DNA of 34,914 nt from Ignavibacteriales bacterium (GTDB lineage: Bacteria > Bacteroidota > Ignavibacteria > Ignavibacteriales > SURF-24): positions 1 through 34,914 of the forward strand of contig QZKB01000124.1 in assembly GCA_003599415.1 (NCBI GenBank), in the 5' to 3' direction. Positions 1-9,300 of this stretch are shown piece after piece (within the stretch, counting starts at the first letter, position 1; every line of letters starts with the position of its first letter). The position numbers and the translations under genes are program-made. The notes beneath the pieces were generated by a model. The model was not told the DNA's origin and did no database searches. It worked only from the letters and a program-made list of their open reading frames with translations.

Positions 1-149
1 ATAGAATTTACTTCAAAATCTTTTAACTTCTCAAGTAATTTTCGGATTGAATTAAACTCAACTGCATTCGGGACAAGAATAAAAAAGATTTTATTAAATA
101 AATCCTCATTATTGAAAAGAAATTGCAGGTGACAATTTCTTACCTTGAT
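1..149 (-). other. Possible 5' part of a gene running off the left edge (frameshifted or decayed)
   Basis: On the minus strand a frame is open from 149 to the window edge (49 codons). Its composition looks coding: the stretch around 110-1 reads FNNEDLFNKIFFILVPN, then AVEFNSIRKLLEKLKDFEVNS. It has no start codon. An ATG at 153-151 opens a neighbouring frame (MNQGKKLSPAISFQ, then stop), and dropping one T from the T-run near 110-115 would join that start to the open frame. It may therefore be a decayed gene, a sequencing error, or chance. I recognise no family. Confidence 0.25.
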
Positions 150-349
150 TCATTTTTGTAATGTAGATATGTTATAAACAGAATTTATAAGATTGTTCTT
201 TAGAATTCTCACAGGTTTAGGGATTATATTCGTGTTAGTTTACTTCTAAAGGGAGGTAATGAATTATTCGAAAAATTTAATTCCGAAAAGTAAGTGAAAT
301 AATTTTTTTAGATTACAACAATTTATATCGTTTGTATTCATAATAAAGT

Positions 350-377
350 GTCTTGCAAACATCGTAACTTGTAAGAC
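350..377. other. Hairpin, 9-bp stem
   Basis: Positions 350-358 (GTCTTGCAA) pair with 369-377 (TTGTAAGAC) across a 10-base loop, with one G-U pair. It lies just before the terminator-like hairpin at 386-417 on the plus strand. The two could form the 3' end of a small transcript, or simply be 3' structure of the gene at 426-920. I see no Rfam-like signature. Confidence 0.4.
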
Positions 378-385
378 GTTGGCAA

Positions 386-417
386 AAGAGTAGGCAGCTA
401 GTTAGTTGCCTACTTTT
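386..417. terminator. Bidirectional intrinsic terminator
   Basis: Positions 386-396 pair with 407-417 (core GTAGGCA/TGCCTAC), giving about 11 bp with one G-U pair and a 10-base loop. The stem is flanked by A-rich sequence on the left and TTTTA on the right, so either strand reads stem plus T-tract. It sits 8 bases past the stop of the minus-strand gene ending at 426. Confidence 0.7.
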
Positions 418-425
418 ATATTTAA

Positions 426-920
426 TTATATTGCGAGTGAGAAATCCCTTTCAATAATTCTGTCCAGGTTTTCCAATGCAGCCGTGAATCCTTCTTTGAA
501 ACCCATGTTAATTATAGTTTCAAGATCATTAAGCTCAGCATATTTTATTTCAATACTTACAAGGGTTGTGTTTTTCTTTTCACTGAAATGAACGCTCCAT
601 TTCGAAACTGGTAATGAATCATTAATATTTCCGTTTTCGTCACAGAATGCATCCAGGCCGGAGAAGCTTTTTAACGGATTTATTTTTTCAAAGTCTGCAC
701 GTGCCCATTGTTTTTGCCCTTCGGGACCAACCATTGCATAAATCCATGAACCTCCTTCCCCGAATTCAAGTGACTTGGTTTTCGCTTTCCATGGATTTGG
801 AGCCCACCATTGGTCTTGCAACTCTCTTTTAGTCCACGCATCCCATATCTGTGAGAGTGGAAGCGAGAATTCTCTCTTCACGGTGATTTTCTTTTTATGC
901 ATATCAACAGAGAAATCCAT
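426..920 (-). CDS. SRPBCC-fold protein, AHSA1 (activator of Hsp90 ATPase homolog 1-like) family
   Basis: A 164-residue cytoplasmic protein without signal peptide. The N-terminus reads TVKREFSLPLSQIWDAWT and is followed by LQDQWWAPNPW. This is the usual AHSA1 opening: a first strand, then a helix with 'vW.awt', then 'l..Ww.P'. The middle GEGGSWIYAMVGPEGQ and a C-terminal amphipathic helix (about 138-158, GFKEGFTAALENLDRIIER) complete the helix-grip fold. Family members bind small hydrophobic ligands or have no known role; the substrate here cannot be told. The ATG at 918-920 is preceded by CAGGA; a second ATG six codons in is possible. It stands alone, with a terminator just downstream. Confidence 0.85.
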   Translation of the reverse strand: MDFSVDMHKKKITVKREFSLPLSQIWDAWTKRELQDQWWAPNPWKAKTKSLEFGEGGSWIYAMVGPEGQKQWARADFEKINPLKSFSGLDAFCDENGNINDSLPVSKWSVHFSEKKNTTLVSIEIKYAELNDLETIINMGFKEGFTAALENLDRIIERDFSLAI

Positions 921-982
921 AAACGTATCCTGCCTTTCTTTTATTTGGTTTTAAGTTAACAGAAATTTTTCTGATGGTCTGA

Positions 983-1240
983 TCACTCTTCTTTCTGAAT
1001 TATAATTACATTTTCAACCGGCCCGGTTAATAATAAAAAAACTTTATTCTTATGCTCCTGTTTGTACCACCTGGTTGCTGCTAATAATATATATTCAACC
1101 CATTGATTACGAAAGGGTATTTTTTCATACCGGTACCTTTTATTAATAGAATTAAGTATTGCATAAAAGAAAATGTGATCCTGTATGATTTTTCTCCAAC
1201 AATTAACCTGTGCGATTAAATAAACAAGCTCGGGAAGGTT
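983..1240 (-). pseudogene. Possible gene remnant: 85-codon open frame without a start codon
   Basis: The roughly 500 bp between 921 and 1428 has no complete gene. On the minus strand a frame is open from 1240 to a TGA at 983-985. Its composition is protein-like, with pieces such as LVYLIAQVNCWRKIIQ, RYEKIPFRNQWVEYILLAATRW and VFLLLTGPVENVIIIQKEE. No ATG or TTG lies in frame, so it cannot be a normal gene. A second short minus-strand frame (1326-1258) ends in NNEVNISRWRIKEV and a stop, like a protein C-terminus. Together they suggest a decaying region with one or two dead genes. I recognise neither family, and chance open frames in AT-rich DNA remain possible. Confidence 0.35.
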
Positions 1241-1428
1241 TTACCCGGGTAGAATAATTAAACTTCTTTAATCCGCCACCTGCTGATATTTACTTCATTA
1301 TTAATTATGTTTGCAGAGAAAATTATTTATTCAACCATAAACATACTTTCAATGCAGATTTACTTACTTACCGGATATACTTTCGTTGTTGCAAAAAAAA
1401 ATTTTAAAATAAATTAGCGGGATTAAAT

Positions 1429-2208
1429 ATGCTTAAGAAATCATCCAAATTATTATTTCTTTCTCTTTCTGTTTTTATCTTATTAGCTAATGGCTGTTCA
1501 AAAAGAGAAAAGATAACGGAGTTAAAACAACTTGGCGGAAAAGAATTTGCCATACCTACCGGTACTGTTGCAGATAAATTAGTCTTATCTAAATTTCCTG
1601 ATGCACAATTCAAATACTTTAATACTGTTCTTGATGCATGTCTTGCAGTTAAAGGTGGAAAAGCTGATGCTGCTGCATATGATGAACCAATACTAAAAAA
1701 TATTGCAGCAAAAAATCCCGGGCTAAAAGTTCTAACAGAAATGATAACGGTTGATAATTATGGTTTTGCAGTTCGTCTTGAAGATAATGCATTAAAAGTT
1801 GCTATCGATAGTCTAATTGCTGAGCTGAAAGCTGACGGTGAGTATGAAGCAATGCTTAAACGTTGGCTGCCGGATTCAGGTGAACCTAAACCAATGCCTG
1901 TTATTGAAAGCGGTACGGATGGAGTTTTAAAGTTTGGTACTTCGGCAATTACAGAACCGTTTTCTTTTGTAGACGGCTCACGGAAAATTGTTGGACTTGA
2001 TGTTGAAATTGCTGCACTTGTTGCAAAGAAACTAAATAAGAAACTTGAAATTGTTAATATGGATTTTGGCGCAATGATTCCCGCTTTAGTAGCAAAAAAA
2101 GTTGATATGATTGGAGCGTGTATTACTATAACCGAAGAACGGGCAAAAAAAGTATTGTTTACTGAGCCATATTATATAGGCGGAATTGCTGCACTTGTTA
2201 AAGAATAA
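1429..2208 (+). CDS. Periplasmic amino-acid-binding lipoprotein, SBP_bac_3 family, with swapped half order
   Basis: A 259-residue solute-binding lipoprotein for a polar amino acid ABC importer. It has a signal peptide with lipobox LANG-C23. Residues 32-147 match the second half of the family (IPTGT, then GGKADAAAYDEP, then AELKADGEYEAMLKRW). Residues 165-257 match the first half (LKFGTSAITEPFSFVD, IVGLDVEIA, IPALVAKKVDMIG, TITEERAKKVLFTEPYY). The halves are thus in the reverse of normal order, as in a circular permutation. Both usual ligand contacts are present: Arg238 in TEER and Asp85 in AYDEP. It lies 11 bases upstream of the receptor-permease gene, which repeats the same C-half/N-half unit three times. 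The amino acid carried cannot be told from sequence alone. Confidence 0.9.
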   Translation: MLKKSSKLLFLSLSVFILLANGCSKREKITELKQLGGKEFAIPTGTVADKLVLSKFPDAQFKYFNTVLDACLAVKGGKADAAAYDEPILKNIAAKNPGLKVLTEMITVDNYGFAVRLEDNALKVAIDSLIAELKADGEYEAMLKRWLPDSGEPKPMPVIESGTDGVLKFGTSAITEPFSFVDGSRKIVGLDVEIAALVAKKLNKKLEIVNMDFGAMIPALVAKKVDMIGACITITEERAKKVLFTEPYYIGGIAALVKE

Positions 2209-2219
2209 ACGGAACTAAA

Positions 2220-5204
2220 ATGAAAAAACATTATGCTTCATTTATACTTTTACTCCTTCTGATTTTTCTTTTTGAAGGGTGCAGCGATTCAGAAAAAAAC
2301 TTTTCTAAATTGGAAGACCTGCAAAATGCTTCTATTGGTGCTATGACCGGTACTACAGGTGAAAGTATTGCCCGCGACAGATATCCTCATGCGTCAATAA
2401 AAAGTTTTGACGATATAATGGATGCCGTAGCCGCACTTAGATCAAACCAGATTGATGCTGTAATTACTGCTTACCCTACGGCCTTTAATGTTTGCAAACA
2501 TAACCCGGAAATAAAAATGATTCCGGAAGTGGTTGAACATGAAGGTTCTCATATTGCGGTAAGAAAAGGGAATGAAAAATTACTTGCTGAACTAAATGAT
2601 TTTATTGATGAAATGGATAGCAGTGGTGTTTTACTGGATATGAGGAACAGGTGGTTCAGGAAAGATGACCCTCCATATAAAATGGTTGAAATAAAACTTC
2701 CTGAAAAAGGTGAAGCGCTGAAAGTTGGAACAAGCGCTACAAGAGAACCTTTCTGTTTTGTTGATAAAGACAATAACGTTACCGGGCACGAAGGTGAAAT
2801 GGCAAAAAGAATTGCCGCAAAGCTTGGTCGTCCAATCCAATTTTTCAATATGAAATTTGCGGCTCTGATACCGGCTTTGCAATCGGGTAAAATTGATATG
2901 ATTGTTGCAGGTATGACTGAGACTGCAGAAAGGAAAAAATCTGTCGATTTCAGCAAATCTTATTTTGAAAGTGCACAGGTTATTCTTGTTAAAAAAAGCA
3001 GCAACGAAAAAAATGATTTCGCTAAAAGTAATTCCAAACTAAAAACAATTGATGACTTAAAAAGTAAAAGTATTGGTGTTGTGCTGGGAACTACTCACGA
3101 TTCTTATGCGACAAAAACATTTCCAGATGCAAATATAGTCCAATTTAAAAACGCTTCTGATTTATTTCTTGCGATTCATTCGGGTAAAATTGATGCTGCT
3201 ATCTATACACGTGAAATAATGCTTGAGAAACTTGGTAAGGACAAGGAACTAAAGCTGTTCGGAGATACCATATTTACTGCGCCGGTTGCAGCAGGATTTA
3301 ATAAAGCTAACAATGAGCTGAGAGAAAAATTCAACATCTTTCTCAAGAAGATAAAAGCCGACGGTACATTAAGTGAAATGCGTGACCGATGGATAACAAA
3401 TGGTGATACTGTAATGCCGCATATCGAAAATTCCGGTTCTGAAGGCGAACTTATTGTTGGAACATCAGGCGATACCGGAATTCCTTTTGCTACTGTTAAA
3501 AATAAAAGAATGATCGGTTTTGATATTGAACTTGCCGAAAGATTTGCAGCTTCAATTGGAAGAAGAATAAAATTCTCTGACCTTGAATTTAGCAGTTTGA
3601 TTGCCTCTCTTAAGACAAACAAGATTGATATGATTGTTAATATCCTTATGATTACCGATGAAAGAAAAAAAGAAATTAACTTTTCCGATGAATACTTAAG
3701 ATTAAGCATCAACTTCTTTGCACTTAGAAAAAATATAGAAAAACCGGCCGGTGGAAAATTAACAAACCTTGATGATATTGCGGATAAAACAATCGGCGTT
3801 TATGCTGGTACAATTCACGACGCTTTTTGTGAAAAGAAATTTCCTGAAGCAGATATCAAAAGATTTAATGCCCCGGCAGATATAATATTAGCATTAAAGA
3901 CAAAGAAGATTGATGTTGCTTTAATGGACCTTTCTTCGGCAAAGGTGCAGCTTAAAACAAATCCTGAAATAGGAATTCTGACCGATGAAGCTCTTTCGCT
4001 TCCTGTTGGTTATTGTTTCAATAAAAATAATTCCAATTTAAGACAAAGCTTTAATAACTTCTTAAAGGAAGCAAAAGCTGATGGAACGTATGATGAAGTA
4101 ATGACGCGATGGTTCAAAGAAGATCCGGAAAAAGCTAAAATGCCAAGGATTGAAATTAATTCCACCGGGAAGCTACTTACACTTGGAGTTTCTGTTGGTG
4201 ATTTACCGAACGTCGCTATTGTTAACGGTGAGTATGTTGGATTTGATATTGAATTCCTTAAGAGGTTTGCGCGTAATGAGGAGTATAATCTGAAAATAAT
4301 TACAATGGAATTTTCATCTCTTATTGCCGCACTTGCCGCCGGTAAAGTTGATATTATTGCCGATGGAATTTGTATAACAGAAGAACGTGCTAAGCAGGTT
4401 GACTTCTCCGAACCTTACAATCATTTTAAAACTGCTGTTATTGCATTAAAGACTAATATAGCAGCATTTGCCGGAGAGGAAAGTAATGTTAATAAAGAAG
4501 AACCATCATCTTTCACTTCATTCTTTATAGGAGTTGCCGAAAGTTTTCATAACAATATTATTGTGGAAAACCGCTACCTGCTTATTATTGACGGCTTGTG
4601 GATTACAATTATAATTTCAATTCTCTCCACTTTGTTCGGAACAATTCTGGGCGGGTTTATTTGCTTTATGCGGATGTCCCAAAGGAAACTCCTTTTATTG
4701 TTTGCCAAATTTTATATTTCAATTTTAAGAGGAACACCAGTACTCGTTCTTTTAATGATAATTTTTTATGTTGTCTTTGCTTCAGTTGATATTGATCCGG
4801 TGGTCGTTTCGGTTATTGCGTTCGGATTAAACTTTGCCGCTTATGTTTCGGAAATGTTCAGGACAGGAATTGAAGGGGTAGATAAAGGACAAACGGAAGC
4901 AGGAATTGCAATCGGATTTACAAAAGTAAAAACTTTTATCTACATCGTTCTGCCGCAGGCTGTTAGAAGGATACTTCCTGTTTACAAAGGTGAAATGATT
5001 TCACTTGTTAAGATGACTTCCATTGTTGGTTACATTGCAGTGCAGGATTTAACAAAGGCAAGCGATATAATCCGCAGCCGTACGTTTGATGCATTCTTTC
5101 CATTGATAATGGTTGCAGTCCTGTATTTCATCATATCCTGGTTATTGATGCTGGGACTCGGATATATTGAACGCAAAGCTAATCCTAAAACGAGCAGAGG
5201 TTGA
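2220..5204 (+). CDS. Fused amino acid ABC receptor-permease with three C-half/N-half binding units
   Basis: A 994-residue protein. It has a signal sequence and lipobox-like Cys21 (FLFEG-C). Alternating halves of the SBP_bac_3 fold follow: C-halves at about 30-146, 272-391 and 511-632; N-halves at 166-258, 409-503 and 651-744. The permease domain (about 785-985) has several membrane segments and the EAA loop (QTEAGIAIGF...LPQAVRR, 891-916) that docks the ATPase. The ligand Arg is kept in all N-halves (238, 482, 723). The ligand Asp is kept only in the third C-half (Asp570) and replaced by Ala84 and Thr330 in the first two, so those units may not bind an amino acid normally. The stop overlaps the region of the ATPase ribosome site. 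The closest known parallel is lactic acid bacterial GlnP, which carries two tandem receptors of normal order. Confidence 0.92.
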   Translation: MKKHYASFILLLLLIFLFEGCSDSEKNFSKLEDLQNASIGAMTGTTGESIARDRYPHASIKSFDDIMDAVAALRSNQIDAVITAYPTAFNVCKHNPEIKMIPEVVEHEGSHIAVRKGNEKLLAELNDFIDEMDSSGVLLDMRNRWFRKDDPPYKMVEIKLPEKGEALKVGTSATREPFCFVDKDNNVTGHEGEMAKRIAAKLGRPIQFFNMKFAALIPALQSGKIDMIVAGMTETAERKKSVDFSKSYFESAQVILVKKSSNEKNDFAKSNSKLKTIDDLKSKSIGVVLGTTHDSYATKTFPDANIVQFKNASDLFLAIHSGKIDAAIYTREIMLEKLGKDKELKLFGDTIFTAPVAAGFNKANNELREKFNIFLKKIKADGTLSEMRDRWITNGDTVMPHIENSGSEGELIVGTSGDTGIPFATVKNKRMIGFDIELAERFAASIGRRIKFSDLEFSSLIASLKTNKIDMIVNILMITDERKKEINFSDEYLRLSINFFALRKNIEKPAGGKLTNLDDIADKTIGVYAGTIHDAFCEKKFPEADIKRFNAPADIILALKTKKIDVALMDLSSAKVQLKTNPEIGILTDEALSLPVGYCFNKNNSNLRQSFNNFLKEAKADGTYDEVMTRWFKEDPEKAKMPRIEINSTGKLLTLGVSVGDLPNVAIVNGEYVGFDIEFLKRFARNEEYNLKIITMEFSSLIAALAAGKVDIIADGICITEERAKQVDFSEPYNHFKTAVIALKTNIAAFAGEESNVNKEEPSSFTSFFIGVAESFHNNIIVENRYLLIIDGLWITIIISILSTLFGTILGGFICFMRMSQRKLLLLFAKFYISILRGTPVLVLLMIIFYVVFASVDIDPVVVSVIAFGLNFAAYVSEMFRTGIEGVDKGQTEAGIAIGFTKVKTFIYIVLPQAVRRILPVYKGEMISLVKMTSIVGYIAVQDLTKASDIIRSRTFDAFFPLIMVAVLYFIISWLLMLGLGYIERKANPKTSRG

Positions 5205-5206
5205 TT

Positions 5207-6289
5207 ATGATAAGAGTAGAACACTTAGAAAAGAAATTCGGCAGCCTTACTGTTCTTAAGGATATAAATATCGAGATAAAAAAAGGTGAAGTAATTTCTA
5301 TCATCGGTCCATCAGGAACAGGGAAGAGCACTTTCCTCCGGTGCCTGAATCTTCTTGAACATCCAACAAGCGGTAAAATATTTATTGATGAAGTGGATAT
5401 TCTTGATAAGAATACAGATGTGCCTAAAATGCGCCAGAAGATGGGAATGGTGTTCCAGTCATTCAATCTTTTTAATCATCTGAGCGTGATTGATAATTTA
5501 ACAATCGGACCAATTAAGCTTCTTGGTAAAAGCAAAGGTGAGGCTGAAAAAAGAGCTATGGAATTGCTTAAGGTTGTTGGTCTTGCAGAAAAAGCAAACA
5601 GCCATGCAGATGAGTTATCAGGCGGACAGAAACAGCGTGTTGCAATTGCAAGGTGTTTATCAATGGATCCTGAAATAATTCTTTTTGATGAACCAACTTC
5701 AGCGCTCGATCCGACAATGGTGAGTGAGGTGCTTGCTGTAATAAGAAAACTTGCAAGAGAAGGAATGACGCTTGCTATTGTTACACACGAAATGGATTTT
5801 GCACGTGATGTTTCAAACCGTGTTTTATATATGGATGAAGGTTTAATTTATGAAGACGGTTCACCCGAACAGATTTTCGGTAACCCGCAAAGAGAGAAAA
5901 CCAAATCATTCATTAACAGGATAAGAAGTTTTAACTATCATATCGATAGCCCGGATTTTGACCTTTACAAGATGAATGCTGAGATTGAATTATTCTGTGA
6001 AAAACATGCTTTCTCTCATAAAGTAATGAAAGATATCTTACTTGTGATTGAAGAATTGCTGATGTTATATAAAACGCAATTAAAAATATTCGATGTGGAT
6101 TTACGGGTTGCCTATTCTGAAAAGCATAACAACATAGAAATCACTTTTGATAACCTTGGGGAAGAAGGGAATATTTTAGACAAAGCTGATGAAGACGATA
6201 TTGGTGTTATGATAATTAAAAACAAGGCTGAAAAAATTGAGTTCCAAAGGATTGAAGAAAAGAACAGGTTAATTATTCTTCTAAAATAA
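5207..6289 (+). CDS. Polar amino acid ABC transporter ATPase with an extra C-terminal GHKL-like domain
   Basis: A 360-residue ATPase. The ABC domain (1-242) has Walker A GPSGTGKST (34-42), Q-loop Gln84, signature LSGGQ (137-141), Walker B ILFDE (158-162) and switch His194, all as in GlnQ/HisP. That family normally ends near residue 240-250. Here about 118 residues follow (243-360). A helix VMKDILLVIEELLMLY and a final DDIGVMIIKNKAEKIEF...NRLIILLK resemble the N-box helix and last strands of RsbW-type anti-sigma ATPases. The glycine-rich ATP-lid motif is weak or missing, so it may not bind ATP. I chose the ATG at 5207 because AGAGG lies 6 bases before it; a TTG at 5201 is less likely. It completes the importer operon. 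Confidence 0.93.
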   Translation: MIRVEHLEKKFGSLTVLKDINIEIKKGEVISIIGPSGTGKSTFLRCLNLLEHPTSGKIFIDEVDILDKNTDVPKMRQKMGMVFQSFNLFNHLSVIDNLTIGPIKLLGKSKGEAEKRAMELLKVVGLAEKANSHADELSGGQKQRVAIARCLSMDPEIILFDEPTSALDPTMVSEVLAVIRKLAREGMTLAIVTHEMDFARDVSNRVLYMDEGLIYEDGSPEQIFGNPQREKTKSFINRIRSFNYHIDSPDFDLYKMNAEIELFCEKHAFSHKVMKDILLVIEELLMLYKTQLKIFDVDLRVAYSEKHNNIEITFDNLGEEGNILDKADEDDIGVMIIKNKAEKIEFQRIEEKNRLIILLK

Positions 6290-6311
6290 ATTCTGGTGTG
6301 TCAGGAAAGTC

Positions 6312-6344
6312 ATGGTGTCTTCACTTTTTTAATGAAGACACCAT
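6312..6344. terminator. Strong terminator hairpin between convergent genes
   Basis: A perfect 12-bp stem (ATGGTGTCTTCA at 6312-6323 with 6333-6344) and a 9-base loop, followed on the plus strand by GTTTTATTTTA a few bases later. It lies between the ATPase stop (6289) and the stop of the giant minus-strand gene (6362), so it probably ends transcription from both sides. Confidence 0.75.
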
Positions 6345-6361
6345 ACTGTAAAAGTTTTATT

Positions 6362-9300
6362 TTACTCGCAATCCGTACAGCAAACAAACGGAACTTCGGT
6401 TAACGACGAAGTCCGCAAAATTCTATATTCACCAAGCTGATCACTAAGCGGTCGCACTTCAGAACTATTTACAGCGGCAAATGCTGCCCTTGCATTTACT
6501 TCTTCAATATCAGGAAGATTGTCACCTGCAACTGCATTGTTCATATTTTTCCTTACATCATCTCTGTTCAGATTATTTATATGTTCATGAACATTTGTTA
6601 TATGCGGATAAATTTCCACGCATAGAATACTTAAGTTTGAATCTGAAGGTAACCCATACAGTTGAAGTATCTGGCTTATCTCTTTATTACTCCAGACAGT
6701 TGTTCCGTATTTTGTAGCATCTTTATTTACAAACGAATCATCTGCTAATTGAAATACATGATGAAAATTGCCGTAATCAAGATCATATTTCCAGTTATTT
6801 ACGGAGATATATTTTAATGTTTTAATCTGCGCGTCATTATATCTGCCCACCCAATTTACTTTTTTATCATGCTCAATGCGAACGCGCCAGTCAAGCTTTT
6901 TATCATCAAGAAGGATATTCCTATAATCTTTATTGTCTGCCTGTCTTACCTGGGCATACAGCAATGCCCATATTTCAGTACGTACCGGATAAGAGGTAAC
7001 ATTCTTTCCATTATGAACTGCGACGGCGTATGGAGCAGTAACATATAATTTATCTTCGTCCCTGTTTACTACGCAGGTTAAAGTTGGTGCAGGATGCTGA
7101 ACACCTGTTGCACGCAATGCCCGTCCGAATCTACCCTGCTGTGTTGACCATATATTTATGTGACCGATTCTGAATTCATAAGTGAAAAAGCCGAAGAGTT
7201 CGGGTGATTCGGAATGTAAACCGGGAGGCAACGGCAGAAGAAAATGCTTATCGGAATCTAAAGCTTTTACCATTGGCTGCATTGCAGTTATACCTGCATC
7301 GTCATCAGATTGACCCGGGATAACCACCCTGATTAATTCGGGATCAATTGGTAATGCCGGTTCATCGGGTGGTGTAAATAATTCAGGATTGTTATTGCTT
7401 ATTAATTGATCCGGCGAATAACCGAGTACTCTGCAGAAATATCCATCGTTCAAATCCTGAACTGGTTCTTCAAACTCAATCCACAAATGCCTTGTTCTTG
7501 ATTCTGTAGAAGAGTATTTCTCATTTCTCTGGTAAGGTGAAAGTGCAATTCCGGCAGAGGCAATCTTTGGTAACTGTTTGGGATTAACTGTAGTTGGAAG
7601 CAGAAGTGCAGGTAATGTTAAAGAGCCGTCATTTAAAGAACCATGGTTGGCTTTAAACAAAGTTTCTACTGTGTATTCAACATCAATCTTGTCCGGAAAC
7701 TTCGGATCATTCTTTGGCTCAACTGCATCTATAAATATTAACGTAGTTTTACTTCTGTCCGGGTTATGTAGTGCATTTATTGAAATAGTTTTCTTTACTT
7801 CGATATCACCGATTTCCATTTCTTCAGTCTCATCGTCATTATCATGTGTAAATTTCTTTTTCCTTTTTATAATGAAGCTACGGTCTTCAAGTGCATCCCA
7901 GCTCCAGTCCCGTTCAACCTGAAGTGTAATTACACAAAGCCAGTGATTTAATAAATCTGCTTTACTGGCAAATGTAATTGAAGAATTATCCGGAGCAAGA
8001 GTATGTCTTATTTTATTGGAACATCCGAACTGAACCCGTTCACCTTTACTGCCTAACAGGGTTAGTCCGGTATTTTCAACATTTATTGTCTGAGCCAATC
8101 GCTGAATCATGTCCGGAATTTTTTCAACCTGTTTACCAACAAGTAAATTGAATATACCGGTGTGTACAGGTGCTGCGGGAACAGTATCCGGTTGAAGATA
8201 AATTCCTTTTAAAGTTGATGAAGGGCTTGCATCAGCAAATAAATTTTCTTCATTACCGGAAGCTTTATAGAGAACTACATAACGGGTCCTGCCGTACCTT
8301 GTGTTATATTCATGATCTTCTCTTTCAAGTCCGTAATAACCAAATTTGTCTTCACATAATGCACGGATTGTCAGCCGGATATTTCTTGCTGTTGGTAGAA
8401 CAATCTGAGGCAGTGCATCAATTTCAGGTTGAGTTAAACCAAGATCGCCAAGGTTTGCAGTATCACCGAAATTTAAAACATTACAATCTTTGAACTCAAT
8501 CGGTATAACAAGCTCTTCATCAAACCCGGCCGGAAATTTTTTTATTGTTGTATAAAATTTTATGTAGGCTTCCTTACCGGAAATGCTTAGCAGGTTATCC
8601 ATTTTTAATGTTTGTAATTCAACTGTTATTTCCACGCTTTCAACATCGGGATCAGCTATTCCGAAAGCCTCTTTACCGGTGAAATCAACAGAAGCCTGTT
8701 TGAGTAATCCAACAGGATCATCATACTTGCCTGTAAAAACAACATCCGGATAACCAAGCAAAGGTCGCTTAATAACCAACTCGTCTTCTGTAAAAACTTC
8801 ATCATCGTTACTGTCCGGAACATTCTCAATGCGAACCATATCCGGAGCAACAAATCTTTTAAAATGACATGTTCCAACCGGCGATGGTCCTTCAAAAACC
8901 GGGTTCGATTCTATCTTTGGTCCTCCGCCTGTAAGATCCATCATCCTTATTCTGAAATCATAAATATTGCCGTATCGTAACTGGGTATTTATTCCTATCG
9001 CATTGTATGTTTTGGAAAGATTTGTTTTAGCCGGTCCTGTAACACCCGTACCGGTTTCATTGTTGGGAGAGTTTTGTGAATCTGCCTGAACGTTCTGATC
9101 ATTCATGTAAATTGAAACAGCATCATCATCCTGCAGAATCATACTTTTACCGTTCCAGTTTGCAAAGTACATCGGCAGCCAGTATGTTTTTGTCTTGTCG
9201 CCATCAAGTTGGGAAGGATAAACCTGGTAAGGCAGTTCACCTGTAAAATCAGGAAGAACATTATTCGCATCAAGTTGAAGAGGAATTTTATTTTGTACTT

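Noticed and set aside
241..294. 12-residue plus-strand leader peptide (ATG after GGGAGGT)
   Set aside because: The ribosome-site-like sequence is too close to the ATG and no gene follows that it could control.
3203..3712. 169-codon minus-strand frame within the receptor-permease gene
   Set aside because: Antisense shadow of a well-supported domain array, with leucine/isoleucine/serine-rich composition.
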